Below, piece by piece: positions 11,228-19,299 of a DNA stretch of 64,000 nucleotides (positions within the stretch are counted from its first letter, which is position 1; the number at the start of each line of letters is the position of its first letter). The notes beneath the pieces are model-generated. The model made no database searches and was not told the DNA's origin. It worked only from the letters and a program-made list of their open reading frames with translations. The stretch is from Mycobacterium sp. HUMS_12744610 (GTDB taxonomy: Bacteria > Actinomycetota > Actinomycetes > Mycobacteriales > Mycobacteriaceae). The translations under genes were made by a program, and so were the position numbers. The stretch is from the NCBI RefSeq assembly GCF_041206865.1, contig NZ_JBGEDP010000001.1, positions 3,720,001 to 3,784,000 of the forward strand. The letters are read 5' to 3'.

Positions 11228-12682
11228 TCACGCTCCCTCGCCCAGGGGCAGGGTGAGCACGAACTGCGCCCCGCCCTCGCGCGGCAGACACACCAGCTCG
11301 CCGCCGTGCGCGCGGGCCAGGGCACGGACGATCGGCAGGCCCAGGCCGGCGCCGCCGTGATCGTAGGCGCGGCCGGCATCCAGGCGCACCAGCCGCTCGA
11401 AGATGCGTTCGCGCTCGGCGTCGGGAACACCGGGTCCGGTGTCGGTGACGGTCACCCAGGCGGCGCCGTCGCTGACGGCGACGTCGATGTGGATGGCACC
11501 CCCGCCCGGGGTGTGCCGGCGCGCGTTGTCGAGCAGATTAGCCATGATCTGGGCGAGCCGCGTCGAGTCCGCGGTGACGGCGAGCTCGCTCAGGCCGGTA
11601 CGGATCACGGTGAGCTGCGGCGCCAGCAGCGTGGTCCGGTCCGCTTCGGCGTCCACGACGGCCGCCAGGTCGACGTCTGCGACCTGCAGCGGAATCCCGG
11701 CGTCGATGCGACTCAGATCCAGCATGTCGGCGACGAGGCGCCCGGCGCGACGGGCGTCCGCCAGCAGCAGGCCCGCCCTGCGGTACTGCCCGCGCGCGGC
11801 GGGGTCCTCCCGGTGCCGGACGGCGCTGCCGGCGATCTGTTCGGCCGCCGCCTGCATGCCGGCGATCGGGGTGCGCAGCTCGTGGGCGGCGTCGGCGAGG
11901 AACTGCCGGGTCGCCGCCTCGGCGCGCCTGGCCGTGTCGGCGGCCTGCCGGGCCTGCCGCTCGGAGGTCTCCAAAGCGTCCAGCATCCGGTCGAACGCGC
12001 CCGCGGCGCGGCCCAATTCGGTGTCGGCGCGGTCCGGATGCAGGCGACGGCCCCGGTCCCCGGTGGTGATGTCGTCGGCCAGCGCGGTGAGCCGGTCCAA
12101 CGGCCGCAGCGCTGCCCGGCTGACCGCGACCACCAGCAGCGCCGCCAACAGCAGGGTGGCCAGGCCGGCCCCGATCATCAGCCCGCGCAGCTGGCGGGTC
12201 ACCTGCGTGGTCTGCGTGGTGTCGGCGACCAGGACGAGCCGGGAGCCGCCGGGCAGGGGGTGCACCACGACGGTCGCGGTGGCATCCGGCGGTGGTGGCG
12301 GCGGGGGCGGCCAGGGGGGCATGCCGGGCGGGGGCGGGCCGTGCGGCGGCGGAGGGGGCGGCCCGGGCGGCGGCACGAAGGCGCCGGCGCGGGCGTCGGG
12401 ACTGATGCCCCGGTCGCCGTAGGTGGCGCCGTCGGCGGTGACCAGCAACGCCCGCACACCACCCCCGTTGAGCTCGGCGGCCAGCAGCTCCGGCGGCGTC
12501 CGCGCGGCCGTCAACGCGTCGGCGCGGGACGTCGCGGCCAGCAACCGGTCGTGCAGGTTCCGGCGGGCCAGAACCCCCAGGCTCACGTCGAGGGTGGCAC
12601 CGAGGAGCACCAGCAGGCCGGCCAGCAACGCCAGCAGCACCACCGTCACCCGGCGCTGCAGCGACGGCGTCGGCGTCGTCAC
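11228..12682 (-). CDS. Sensor histidine kinase with proline-rich extracytoplasmic loop
   Basis: 484 residues. TM helix near 12-34, extracytoplasmic domain 35-165, second TM near 167-188, HAMP linker, then the kinase core: H-box AHELRTP with His267, N-box NLLDNARRHTPGG, G1 DTGPGVP, G2 GLGLPIV. The sensor loop contains an almost pure proline/glycine run at residues 104-132 (bases about 12287-12373), which is unusual for a sensor. It overlaps the response regulator gene by 4 bases (ATGA), so the two form a translationally coupled two-component pair. The signal is unknown. An extended polyproline arm suggests contact with the cell wall or with the proline-rich protein at 14161-14559. Confidence 0.9.
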   Translation of the reverse strand: MTTPTPSLQRRVTVVLLALLAGLLVLLGATLDVSLGVLARRNLHDRLLAATSRADALTAARTPPELLAAELNGGGVRALLVTADGATYGDRGISPDARAGAFVPPPGPPPPPPHGPPPPGMPPWPPPPPPPPDATATVVVHPLPGGSRLVLVADTTQTTQVTRQLRGLMIGAGLATLLLAALLVVAVSRAALRPLDRLTALADDITTGDRGRRLHPDRADTELGRAAGAFDRMLDALETSERQARQAADTARRAEAATRQFLADAAHELRTPIAGMQAAAEQIAGSAVRHREDPAARGQYRRAGLLLADARRAGRLVADMLDLSRIDAGIPLQVADVDLAAVVDAEADRTTLLAPQLTVIRTGLSELAVTADSTRLAQIMANLLDNARRHTPGGGAIHIDVAVSDGAAWVTVTDTGPGVPDAERERIFERLVRLDAGRAYDHGGAGLGLPIVRALARAHGGELVCLPREGGAQFVLTLPLGEGA

Positions 12683-13389
12683 GGCCGCTGCGGCTGCAGG
12701 CGGTAGCCGATACCGCGGACGGTGTGCAGGATGCGCGGCCCGTGGGCCTCGAGTTTGCGCCTCAGGCCGCTGACATGGACCTGCACCAGGTTGGGGTCGT
12801 AGGCGTCATAGCCCCACACGGCGTTGAGGATCTGCCCGGCGTTGACGATGCCGCCGCGCTGCTCGACGAGGAAGGTCAGCAACCGCAGCTCGGTGCCCGT
12901 CAGCTCCAGCCGGTGCCCGCCGCGCGCGGCCACGCCGGCCTCGACGTCCAGCACCAGGTCGCCCACCTGGACGACCCGCGGCAACCGTCCGCGCCGGCGC
13001 AGCACCGCGCCGACGCGCGACACCAGTTCGGCGAGCTCGAAGGGTTTGACGACGTAGTCGTCGGCACCGCCGTCCAGGCCGCGCAGCCGGTCCTGCAGGG
13101 CGTCGCGGGCCGTGATCAGCACGATCCCGATGTCTCCCCACTCGTGGATCACGTCGATGAGCGCGAACCCGTCGCGCCCCGGCAGCATCACGTCGAGCAC
13201 CACCAGGTCGGGCCGCAGCCCGTCGAGGGCGTCCTCCAACTCGTCGCCGTCGCGGCGGGCGTCGGTGTGGTAGCCGACCTCGGTGAGCGCCTCGCTGACC
13301 ATCTCGCGGATCGTCCGGGAGTCTTCGACCACCAGCACCCGCGGGGTGCCCGCAGTGAGCCGATCGCCCGCCCCCAGCAAATCGGCCAT
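12679..13389 (-). CDS. OmpR/PhoB-family response regulator
   Basis: 236 residues. Receiver domain 17-130 with acidic pair ED at 22-23, phosphoacceptor Asp66 in VVLDVMLPGRDG, Thr in LITARD and Lys115 in VVKPF. DNA-binding winged helix about 140-232 with LTGTELRLLTFLVEQRGGIVNAGQIL and VQVHVSGLRRKLE. First gene of the pair with the kinase at 11228-12682. It is divergent from vapB with 84 bases between. A CTTCAG element lies 34 bases before its ATG and resembles the direct repeat in front of the proline-rich gene at 14161. Confidence 0.94.
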   Translation of the reverse strand: MADLLGAGDRLTAGTPRVLVVEDSRTIREMVSEALTEVGYHTDARRDGDELEDALDGLRPDLVVLDVMLPGRDGFALIDVIHEWGDIGIVLITARDALQDRLRGLDGGADDYVVKPFELAELVSRVGAVLRRRGRLPRVVQVGDLVLDVEAGVAARGGHRLELTGTELRLLTFLVEQRGGIVNAGQILNAVWGYDAYDPNLVQVHVSGLRRKLEAHGPRILHTVRGIGYRLQPQRP

Positions 13390-13473
13390 GCCCTATTTGT
13401 AGTGCCCCTTTCTGGGATTGGGCTGAAGATCGGCATGCATCTGTTCTGCTGCTATCGCTGCTAATATGCATGC
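13390..13473. promoter_or_regulatory. Divergent promoter region, response regulator / vapBC
   Basis: 84 bases. On the plus strand, TGCTAATAT (extended -10, TAATAT at 13462-13467) ends 6 bases before the vapB ATG at 13474, so the toxin-antitoxin mRNA is probably leaderless. The palindrome ATGCATGCAT spans the start region (13466-13475) and could be the VapBC autoregulation site. On the minus strand CTTCAGCCCAATCCCAG begins at 13428 and is a candidate site for autoregulation by the response regulator. Confidence 0.5.
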
Positions 13474-13707
13474 ATGGTGGCCATCACGATCCGCGGCATC
13501 CCCGACGACGTCCGCGACGAATTGGCCGCGCGTGCCGCCCGGTCGGGCCAGTCCCTGCAGGAATACCTGCGCGGCCTGCTCGTCGCGACAGCGGCCAAGC
13601 CGACGGCACGCGACGTCGTCGCCCGGGCCCGCGCGCGGGTGAACGCGACCGGCGTGCGATTCGACGCGGACGCCATCCTCGCCGCCAAAGAATCCGATCG
13701 CCGGTGA
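13474..13707 (+). CDS. vapB: VapB-type antitoxin (ribbon-helix-helix)
   Basis: 77 residues. The N-terminus MVAITIRGIPDDVRDELAARAARSG is the ribbon-helix-helix DNA-binding segment of FitA/VapB antitoxins, followed by SLQEYLRGLLV and a C-terminal toxin-binding tail. Its stop codon overlaps the GTG start of the VapC toxin by 4 bases (GTGA at 13704-13707). It should neutralise the RNase and repress its own promoter together with VapC. The start at 13474 lies 6 bases after a strong -10 element, so the mRNA is probably leaderless. Confidence 0.9.
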   Translation: MVAITIRGIPDDVRDELAARAARSGQSLQEYLRGLLVATAAKPTARDVVARARARVNATGVRFDADAILAAKESDRR

Positions 13708-14111
13708 GCGAGCGCGTCGTCTGCGATGCCTCGGCCATGGTCGCCGTCCTGCTGGATTCCGGCAGCGACGGCCTGTGGGCGACGGCACAGCTGACAGACG
13801 CCGAACTGGTGGCGCCCGCGGTGTTTCCGTTCGAATGCGGCAACGTCATCAGGCGGGCCGAACTCGCCGCGGCGATCGGCGCCGACCAGGCCGCGCAGGC
13901 CCACGCCGACCTGCTCGACCTACCGGTGGACCTGTGGCCGTACGAGTTGCTGGCGGCCCGGGTGTGGGAGCTGCGAGCGAACCTGTCCTGTTACGACGCC
14001 GCCTACGTCGCGCTCGCCGAGCTCCTGGCCGCCCCGCTGGTGACGCTGGACCGGCGGATCGCGCGGGCACCGGGCATCGCCTGCGCGGTGTCGGTTCCCG
14101 ACGACAACTGA
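13704..14111 (+). CDS. vapC: VapC-type PIN-domain ribonuclease toxin
   Basis: 135 residues from GTG at 13704. The PIN-domain acidic residues are in place: Asp8 (CDASA), Glu44 (FECGNVI), Asp98 (CYDAAYVALAE) and Asp116 (TLDRRI). VapC toxins are Mg-dependent endoribonucleases that cut tRNA or rRNA. All catalytic residues are retained, so the toxin should be active. It is coupled to vapB by start/stop overlap. The pair lies between the response regulator and the proline-rich protein gene. The target RNA cannot be told from sequence. Confidence 0.92.
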   Translation: MSERVVCDASAMVAVLLDSGSDGLWATAQLTDAELVAPAVFPFECGNVIRRAELAAAIGADQAAQAHADLLDLPVDLWPYELLAARVWELRANLSCYDAAYVALAELLAAPLVTLDRRIARAPGIACAVSVPDDN

Positions 14112-14160
14112 CGCAACTTCTTCAGACCCACTTCAGGTCCGGCTCCTAACGTCCGGGCAC
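14112..14160 (+). promoter_or_regulatory. Promoter with 11-bp-spaced CTTCAG direct repeat
   Basis: CTTCAG occurs at 14120-14125 and again at 14131-14136. The 11-bp start-to-start spacing (one helical turn) is typical of OmpR-family binding sites. A -10-like TAACGT lies at 14147-14152, 8 bases before the ATG at 14161, so the repeats would overlap the -35 position of a leaderless promoter. This is the arrangement of a directly activated promoter. The nearby regulator at 12679-13389 is the natural candidate. Confidence 0.5.
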
Positions 14161-14559
14161 ATGAGCACCGAAGACAACGACCACAACCCCGCAGTCACCC
14201 CGGCACCCATTCCTGCACCCGCCGCCGCCCCACCGCGCGAGCCACGCCGCCACTCCACGCCCGTGGTGGTCGGCGCCGCCGTGGCGGGCGCGCTGGTCGG
14301 CGCGGTCGGCACCGTCGCGGCGATCGCCTTCGCCTGGATCATCAGCGCCGGGCCACCCGGACCACCGCCCCCGCCGCCGCTGCTGGCCCCGCAGCTGCAT
14401 CCCGGCCCCCCGCCGCCGCCGATGCCGGGACTCACGTCCGACGGCTTCGGCTTCGGGCCGCCCGGACCGGCCGGGCCGCCGCGGGGCTTCCGGCCACCAC
14501 CACCGCCACCGCCGGGCGGGCCGCCGGCCCCGGCCCAGCCGCCGGCCCCGCACAGCTGA
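14161..14559 (+). CDS. Small proline-rich single-pass membrane protein
   Basis: 132 residues. Hydrophilic N-terminus 1-32, one hydrophobic Ala/Val/Gly-rich segment at 34-62, then a 70-residue tail dominated by proline and glycine (GPPGPPPPPPLLAP, HPGPPPPPMPG, RPPPPPPPGGPP). The tail probably lies outside the membrane. No catalytic domain is visible. Its composition closely echoes the loop of the sensor kinase at 11228-12682, and its promoter carries a repeat suited to the adjacent response regulator. It may be an accessory or output protein of that system; that link is inference. Confidence 0.75.
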   Translation: MSTEDNDHNPAVTPAPIPAPAAAPPREPRRHSTPVVVGAAVAGALVGAVGTVAAIAFAWIISAGPPGPPPPPPLLAPQLHPGPPPPPMPGLTSDGFGFGPPGPAGPPRGFRPPPPPPPGGPPAPAQPPAPHS

Positions 14560-14578
14560 GCACGCCGACCTGCGCGCC

Positions 14579-15976
14579 TCAGCGCGGGGCCGGCCGCGCG
14601 TCGCGCTGTTTCCCGACCAGTGCGCGCGCCTCCTCCTCGCTTTCGACCGCAGGCCCCGAGCCCGGCAGCCGCTTGCCGGCCACCTCGGGGGTGAAGAACA
14701 GCGTCGCGGCGCCGACCAGCCCGGCGAACATCAGGATGTAGGCCGGCATCAGCGCGTTGCCGGTGGCGGAGACCAGCGACTCGGCGATCAGCGGGGTTGG
14801 CCCGCCGAAGGCAGAGACCGCGATGTTGTAGGCGACGGACACCGCACCGTAGCGGACGTTGGTCGGGAACAGGGACGGCAGCGTCGCCGGCTCGACGCTG
14901 TTGAAGCACAGCAGGGTCAGCCCCACGATCAGCACGCCCGCGAACTTCGTCGGGTAGCCACCCGCGCGCATCAACAGGAACGCCGGTATCGACGCCGTCA
15001 TGAGCAGGACGCAGCCGGTCCACATCAGGGGTTTGACGCCGACGCGGTCGGACAGCCTCGCCACGAACACCACCACGGCCATCAGGATGACCAGCACCAT
15101 CAGCAGCATCACCAGCGCCGGGTTGTCCGGCAGGCCCACGGTCTTCTTCAGGTACGTGGGCAGGTATCCGGTGGTCATGTAGCTGACGACGCTGATCGTC
15201 AGCTCCAGACAGACGCACAGCACCAGCGCCTTCCCCTGCCCCAGCACCGTCTTGCGGAACTGTTCACGACCAGAGGTTGTGCGCTCGTCCTCACCCATCT
15301 CCTCGTAGTCGGGCGACTCTTCGATGCGCAGCCGCATCAGCAGCGCCGCCAGGCCCAGCGGCGCGCCGAGAAAGTACGGGAGGCGCCAGCCCCAGCTGGT
15401 CATGTCCGAGGTCGACAGCAGGACCTGCAGCGCCGTCACCAGGCCCGCACCCGCGACGTAGCCGCTCAGCGTGCCCATCGGCAGAAACCCGGCCATCATG
15501 CCGCGTTTTCGGTCCGGGGCGTGTTCGTCGACGTAGGTCATGGCGCCCGCGAACTCCCCGCCGGTGGACAACCCCTGACAGACGCGGATGAGGACGAGCA
15601 GGATCGGCGCCCAGGCCCCGACGGTGCCGTAGCCCGGCAACAGGCCGGTCGCGGTCGTGCTCGCCGCCATGAGCACGATGGTGATCATCAATACCCTCTT
15701 GCGCCCGATGCGATCGCCCAAGGGGCCGAAGATGAATCCGCCGAGGGGCCGCACCCCGAACGCCGCGGTCAACGTGCCGAATGTGGCGATCAGGTTGCCG
15801 GTGCTGGAGGTGTTGCCGGGATAGAAGACCTGCGCCAGCGTGGTCGCCGTGTAGCTGTAGAGGCTGAAGTCGTACCACTCCATGAAGTTGCCGATCGCGG
15901 TGCCCTGGATGGAGCGGTGCGCCGCATCCATGTCGGCGACCCGAATTTCGTCCCGCGACCATCTTTTCGTTCTCAT
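14579..15976 (-). CDS. MFS transporter, metabolite:H+ symporter family
   Basis: 465 residues, 12 predicted TM helices. Family signatures include GNFMEWYDFSLYSYTATTLAQVFYPG at the N-terminus, the MFS A-motif GPLGDRIGRKRVL after TM2 and RVCQGLSTGGEFAGA in TM4, which place it in the MHS group (ProP, KgtP, citrate and shikimate carriers). Substrate is likely a small organic acid, betaine or proline. It is convergent with the proline-rich gene. An internal ATG 15 codons downstream (MDAAHRSIQG) is an alternative start. Confidence 0.9.
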   Translation of the reverse strand: MRTKRWSRDEIRVADMDAAHRSIQGTAIGNFMEWYDFSLYSYTATTLAQVFYPGNTSSTGNLIATFGTLTAAFGVRPLGGFIFGPLGDRIGRKRVLMITIVLMAASTTATGLLPGYGTVGAWAPILLVLIRVCQGLSTGGEFAGAMTYVDEHAPDRKRGMMAGFLPMGTLSGYVAGAGLVTALQVLLSTSDMTSWGWRLPYFLGAPLGLAALLMRLRIEESPDYEEMGEDERTTSGREQFRKTVLGQGKALVLCVCLELTISVVSYMTTGYLPTYLKKTVGLPDNPALVMLLMVLVILMAVVVFVARLSDRVGVKPLMWTGCVLLMTASIPAFLLMRAGGYPTKFAGVLIVGLTLLCFNSVEPATLPSLFPTNVRYGAVSVAYNIAVSAFGGPTPLIAESLVSATGNALMPAYILMFAGLVGAATLFFTPEVAGKRLPGSGPAVESEEEARALVGKQRDARPAPR

Positions 15977-16047
15977 CGAGCGGTGACGTACCCGCCACGG
16001 GCGGGGTCTACGCGTTCGCGTGGATCACGGCCGCTCAAACTGCGAGG

Positions 16048-16246
16048 ATGGCACGAATGTCGGCAAACTCCCTTCGCGGCAGGCTGGGTGGACGTCTGCT
16101 CCGGTCGCGGCGGCTGATGCGCGCACCGATCTGGATCTTCAAGGCCCGCGCGGGCGCAGCTCCGGCCCGTGCTGGAGACGACGCTCGGCGTTCCGATCAC
16201 CGAGACGGGCACGCCGCTACCGCTGGTCGAGTTGCGTCTCGACTAG
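16048..16246 (+). pseudogene. Decayed deazaflavin-dependent nitroreductase-type gene
   Basis: Two pieces of one family are fused out of frame. From ATG 16048 (or 16057) the first frame reads SRRLMRAPIWIFKARAG, the usual N-terminal helix of the 'nitroreductase family deazaflavin-dependent oxidoreductase' proteins. From about 16155 the next frame reads AQLRPVLETTLGVPITETG then TPLPLVELRLD and a TAG at 16244-16246, the usual C-terminus of the same family. About 90 internal residues of a roughly 150-residue protein, including the cofactor-binding core, are missing and a +1 shift separates the parts. The TAG interlocks with the stop of the convergent DoxX-like gene. Family assignment is from remembered sequence features. 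Confidence 0.65.
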
Positions 16247-16599
16247 CTGCGGTCGGGTCCCTTGACCGTCATGACGGCGAAGGTGGTCAAAAACGCCGCA
16301 GCCGGCAGGGTGTTGACGATCTTGTCCCGCGCCCGGATGTGCGCACCGACCGCCAGGACGAAATACAGCGTCAGCATCGCCGTGGTCAGCCTGGCCAGCG
16401 CCGGGAACCGGCTCACCGACAGCAGGCCGATCGCGGCGGCGGCCTTGACCACCGGCAGCACCGGCCGCACGCTCTCGGGGACATCGAGGTCGTCGAGGAT
16501 TTTCTTGATCGGGGCTACCGGGATGGCGCAGGCCACCGCATCGCCGGCATGGAACGCGGCAAGCGCCGCATATGTTTTCGGGGAAGTCAGCACGCTCAT
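16243..16599 (-). CDS. DoxX-like small membrane protein
   Basis: 118 residues with four hydrophobic segments (about 8-28, 43-62, 66-86, 93-112), the layout of the DoxX/DoxD-like family. Starts at ATG 16599 with AGGAT 6 bases upstream. Ends KGPDRS. DoxX-type proteins in mycobacteria join membrane-associated oxidoreductase complexes, but this short variant has no assigned role. Its length matches what I recall for Rv1489 in the same neighbourhood. Confidence 0.75.
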   Translation of the reverse strand: MSVLTSPKTYAALAAFHAGDAVACAIPVAPIKKILDDLDVPESVRPVLPVVKAAAAIGLLSVSRFPALARLTTAMLTLYFVLAVGAHIRARDKIVNTLPAAAFLTTFAVMTVKGPDRS

Positions 16600-16712
16600 G
16601 TGCAGATCCTATTGCGCGGCGCCGGCGGCGCCGGCGGCAACGGCGGCGGCCTGCTATAACCGGCGACCGACGCCGACACGGCACGCTCTCGTCCCGCGCG
16701 CCGATCTGTTGA

Positions 16713-17846
16713 CTATTGGCCCAATTCCGGCGGCCGGTGACCCTCCACCGGCTTCTGCGCAATCGCCTCGGCCCTGGCCACCGCCCGCGCGATCGCCGGA
16801 TCAGTCTCAGTCGAAAACCAGTCGGCGACCTCGGCGTCATCGGTCTCGCGCTGCGGCGCCTCGTCAACCGGCGACGGCTCGAACCGGAACACCCCGTCCT
16901 CGCCCGGCTTGCCCAGCATCCGGGTGAAACCCTGCAGCGCGGCGTTGAAGTCGCTGGGCACCACCCACACCTTGTTGGCGTCACCGCGCGCCATCTCCGG
17001 CAGCGTCTGCAGGTACTGGTAGGCCAGCAACTCCGGGGTGGGCCGCGCGGCCTTGATCGCGGCGAACGTCTTCTCGATGGCCTTGGCCTGCCCCTGCGCC
17101 TGCAGGTAGGCCGCGGCGCGCTCGCCCTGGGCGCGCAGCATGCGGGACTGCCGGTCGGCCTCGGCGGCAAGGATCGCGGCCTGCTTGGCGCCCTCGGCGG
17201 CCAGGATCTGCGCCTGCTTCTGCCCCTCGGCCTCCTTGATCGACGACTCCCGCATGCCTTCGGCGGTCAGAATCATGGCCCGCTTCTCGCGGTCGGCCTT
17301 CATCTGCTTCTCCATCGAGGCCTGGATCGACGGCGGTGGGTCGATGCTGCGCAACTCGACCCGCGCCACCCGCAGGCCCCACCGGTTGGTGGCCTCGTCG
17401 AGCACGCCGCGGAGCTGGGCGTTGATCACCTCGCGGGAGGTCAGGGTCTCCTCCAGCGTCATGCCGCCGACGACGTTGCGCAGCGTGGTGGTGGTGAGCT
17501 GCTCGACCCCGACGATGTAGTTGCTGATCTCGTACACGGCCGCCTGCGGACTGGTGACCTGAAAGTAGACCACGGTGTCGATGTTGAGGGTCAGGTTGTC
17601 CTCGGTGATCACCGGCTGCGGCGGGAACGACACCACCCGCTCGCGCAAATCCACCCGCGCGCGCACGCGGTCGATGAACGGAACCAACAGGGTCAGCTGA
17701 CCGCTGACCGTGCGGCTGTACCGGCCCAGCCGTTCGATCACCGCCGCCTCGGCCTGCGGGATGAGCGCGACCGACTTGGCCACCACGACGACGGCGAAGA
17801 TCACCAAAACCACCAGCAACACCAGGCCGGCTACCGCTCCTTGCAC
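16713..17846 (-). CDS. Stomatin/prohibitin-like SPFH-domain membrane protein
   Basis: 377 residues from GTG at 17846 ([17 protein letters not shown]). AAGGA lies upstream and the start matches the remembered Rv1488 product. One N-terminal TM helix (about 4-25), an SPFH/band 7 domain (about 28-190, [35 protein letters not shown]), then a long alanine/glutamate-rich coiled coil (about 190-290). Such proteins oligomerise into membrane scaffolds, and bacterial members pair with NfeD proteins. The NfeD gene lies 37 bases upstream on the same strand, so the two form the classical stomatin operon. Confidence 0.92.
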   Translation of the reverse strand: MQGAVAGLVLLVVLVIFAVVVVAKSVALIPQAEAAVIERLGRYSRTVSGQLTLLVPFIDRVRARVDLRERVVSFPPQPVITEDNLTLNIDTVVYFQVTSPQAAVYEISNYIVGVEQLTTTTLRNVVGGMTLEETLTSREVINAQLRGVLDEATNRWGLRVARVELRSIDPPPSIQASMEKQMKADREKRAMILTAEGMRESSIKEAEGQKQAQILAAEGAKQAAILAAEADRQSRMLRAQGERAAAYLQAQGQAKAIEKTFAAIKAARPTPELLAYQYLQTLPEMARGDANKVWVVPSDFNAALQGFTRMLGKPGEDGVFRFEPSPVDEAPQRETDDAEVADWFSTETDPAIARAVARAEAIAQKPVEGHRPPELGQ

Positions 17847-17883
17847 CGGAGTTCCTTTCTCTCGCAGCGTCTGTCGAACGCCG

Positions 17884-18315
17884 TCACGCGGTCCTGAACA
17901 CCACCGCGGTGGCGCCGTCGATGTGCACGACGGTGACCGACTCCCCCGGTTCGTAGACATCGCCGTCGTTCAGCGGCCGGGCCGTCCACACCTGGCCGTC
18001 GAGCTTGACCTGGCCCGCATCGCGGGCCACCCGGTCGAGCACCAGCGCATTCTTGCCCTCCAGCGCCTGGATGCCCAGCTGCGGCGCCCGGGGCGTCAGC
18101 TTGCGCCGCAGCGCCGGCCGGACCAGCACCAGCAGCAGGACCGAGACGATCAGGAACACCAGCCCGTCGGCCCAGATCGGCCAGTCCGCCAGCCAGGAGA
18201 CCGCCGAGGCAGCCAGCGCGCCGCCACCGAGCATGAGCAGGAACATGTCGCCGGTGAGGGCCTCCGCGCCGGAGAGCACCAGTGCGAAGATCAGCCAGAG
18301 CGCCGCGCCGGGCAT
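17884..18315 (-). CDS. NfeD-like membrane protein
   Basis: 143 residues from ATG at 18315 ([20 protein letters not shown]), preferred over an upstream ATG at 18357 because it gives the expected start at the first TM helix and family length. Two or three TM helices occupy residues 1-70. The C-terminal half is a small OB-fold NfeD domain ([27 protein letters not shown]). It lacks the N-terminal protease domain of long NfeD proteins. It lies directly upstream of the stomatin-like gene, its usual partner. Confidence 0.9.
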   Translation of the reverse strand: MPGAALWLIFALVLSGAEALTGDMFLLMLGGGALAASAVSWLADWPIWADGLVFLIVSVLLLVLVRPALRRKLTPRAPQLGIQALEGKNALVLDRVARDAGQVKLDGQVWTARPLNDGDVYEPGESVTVVHIDGATAVVFRTA

Positions 18316-18372
18316 GCGGCCAGAATACGCGTGATCGGCCGATGCGGGACAAAGCAACTACACTGCGACATC

Positions 18373-19293
18373 GTGTGGTGTCCCAGTGTTTCGCTGTCCC
18401 TGTGGGGCAACGCCTGGCTCGCGGGCAAGGCCGCGCCCGATGACGTCCTGGACGCGTTATCCCTCTGGGCGCCAAAGCAATCCGTGACCGCGTATGATGC
18501 GGTCGCCGCGGGCCACACCGGCCTGCCCTGGCCCGACGTCAACGACGCCGGGGCGGTGTCGCTGTTGCAGACCCTGCGCACGGCGGTGGGGCGCCCGGCG
18601 GGTGGTCCCGGCGGTCTGCGCGGCAGCATCAACGTGCTGCTGCCGGTGCCCGGCGACGTGCGGGGGCTGGCCGCCGGAACCCAGTTTCAGCGCGACGCCC
18701 TGGCCGCGGGCGAGGCGATCATCGTTGCCGGCCCCGGCGCTCCCGGCAGCACCGTCGGACTGGTGCCCGAGTTCGGCTACGGCGACTTCGAGGACGCCGA
18801 CGACGACGCGGGCCTGCCCGAATCGTCCGCGCTGTCCTGGACGGTCTACTCGCTGCCCGGTGTGCCGGTGCCGCATCACCACGACCTCGGTGACGCCGAG
18901 TACTCGCTGCGCTCGGCCGTGCGGTCGGCCGCCGACGCGCTGGGCACCCTCGGTCTCGGGTCGGCATCGTCCGACGTCGACGACCCGCGCGGGCTCGTCG
19001 AGCAGCTGCTGGAATCCACACGGCAGCACCGGATTCCCGACCATGCACCGTCACGCGCACTGCGGGTGCTGGAGAACGCCGCGCACGTCGACGCCATCAT
19101 CGCGGTCAGCGCCGGGCTCAGCCGATTGTCGGACTCCCCCCGGGGCGGGTTCGCCGGGCTGGAACCGATCGCGGCGCAATCCTCCTCCGAGTCCCGCATC
19201 GCCAACGACGCGCTGCTGCCGCTGAACGCGGTGGTGCGTTCGGCGCGGATGGCCGCCGTCACCGCGATCCTGCACTCGGCGTGGACGGAGTGA
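18373..19293 (+). CDS. Conserved mycobacterial hypothetical (Rv1486c-like)
   Basis: 306 residues from GTG at 18373 ([18 protein letters not shown]). TACACT at 18359-18364 lies 8 bases upstream, so the start is probably leaderless. Soluble, no TM segment. Recognisable parts are an alanine-rich C-terminal helix region ([21 protein letters not shown]) and an acidic stretch [16 protein letters not shown]. It corresponds to Rv1486c in M. tuberculosis, which also faces the NfeD gene. No domain with known function is seen. Divergent from nfeD and convergent with the ferrochelatase gene. Confidence 0.85.
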   Translation: MWCPSVSLSLWGNAWLAGKAAPDDVLDALSLWAPKQSVTAYDAVAAGHTGLPWPDVNDAGAVSLLQTLRTAVGRPAGGPGGLRGSINVLLPVPGDVRGLAAGTQFQRDALAAGEAIIVAGPGAPGSTVGLVPEFGYGDFEDADDDAGLPESSALSWTVYSLPGVPVPHHHDLGDAEYSLRSAVRSAADALGTLGLGSASSDVDDPRGLVEQLLESTRQHRIPDHAPSRALRVLENAAHVDAIIAVSAGLSRLSDSPRGGFAGLEPIAAQSSSESRIANDALLPLNAVVRSARMAAVTAILHSAWTE

Positions 19294-19299
19294 GGGTCG

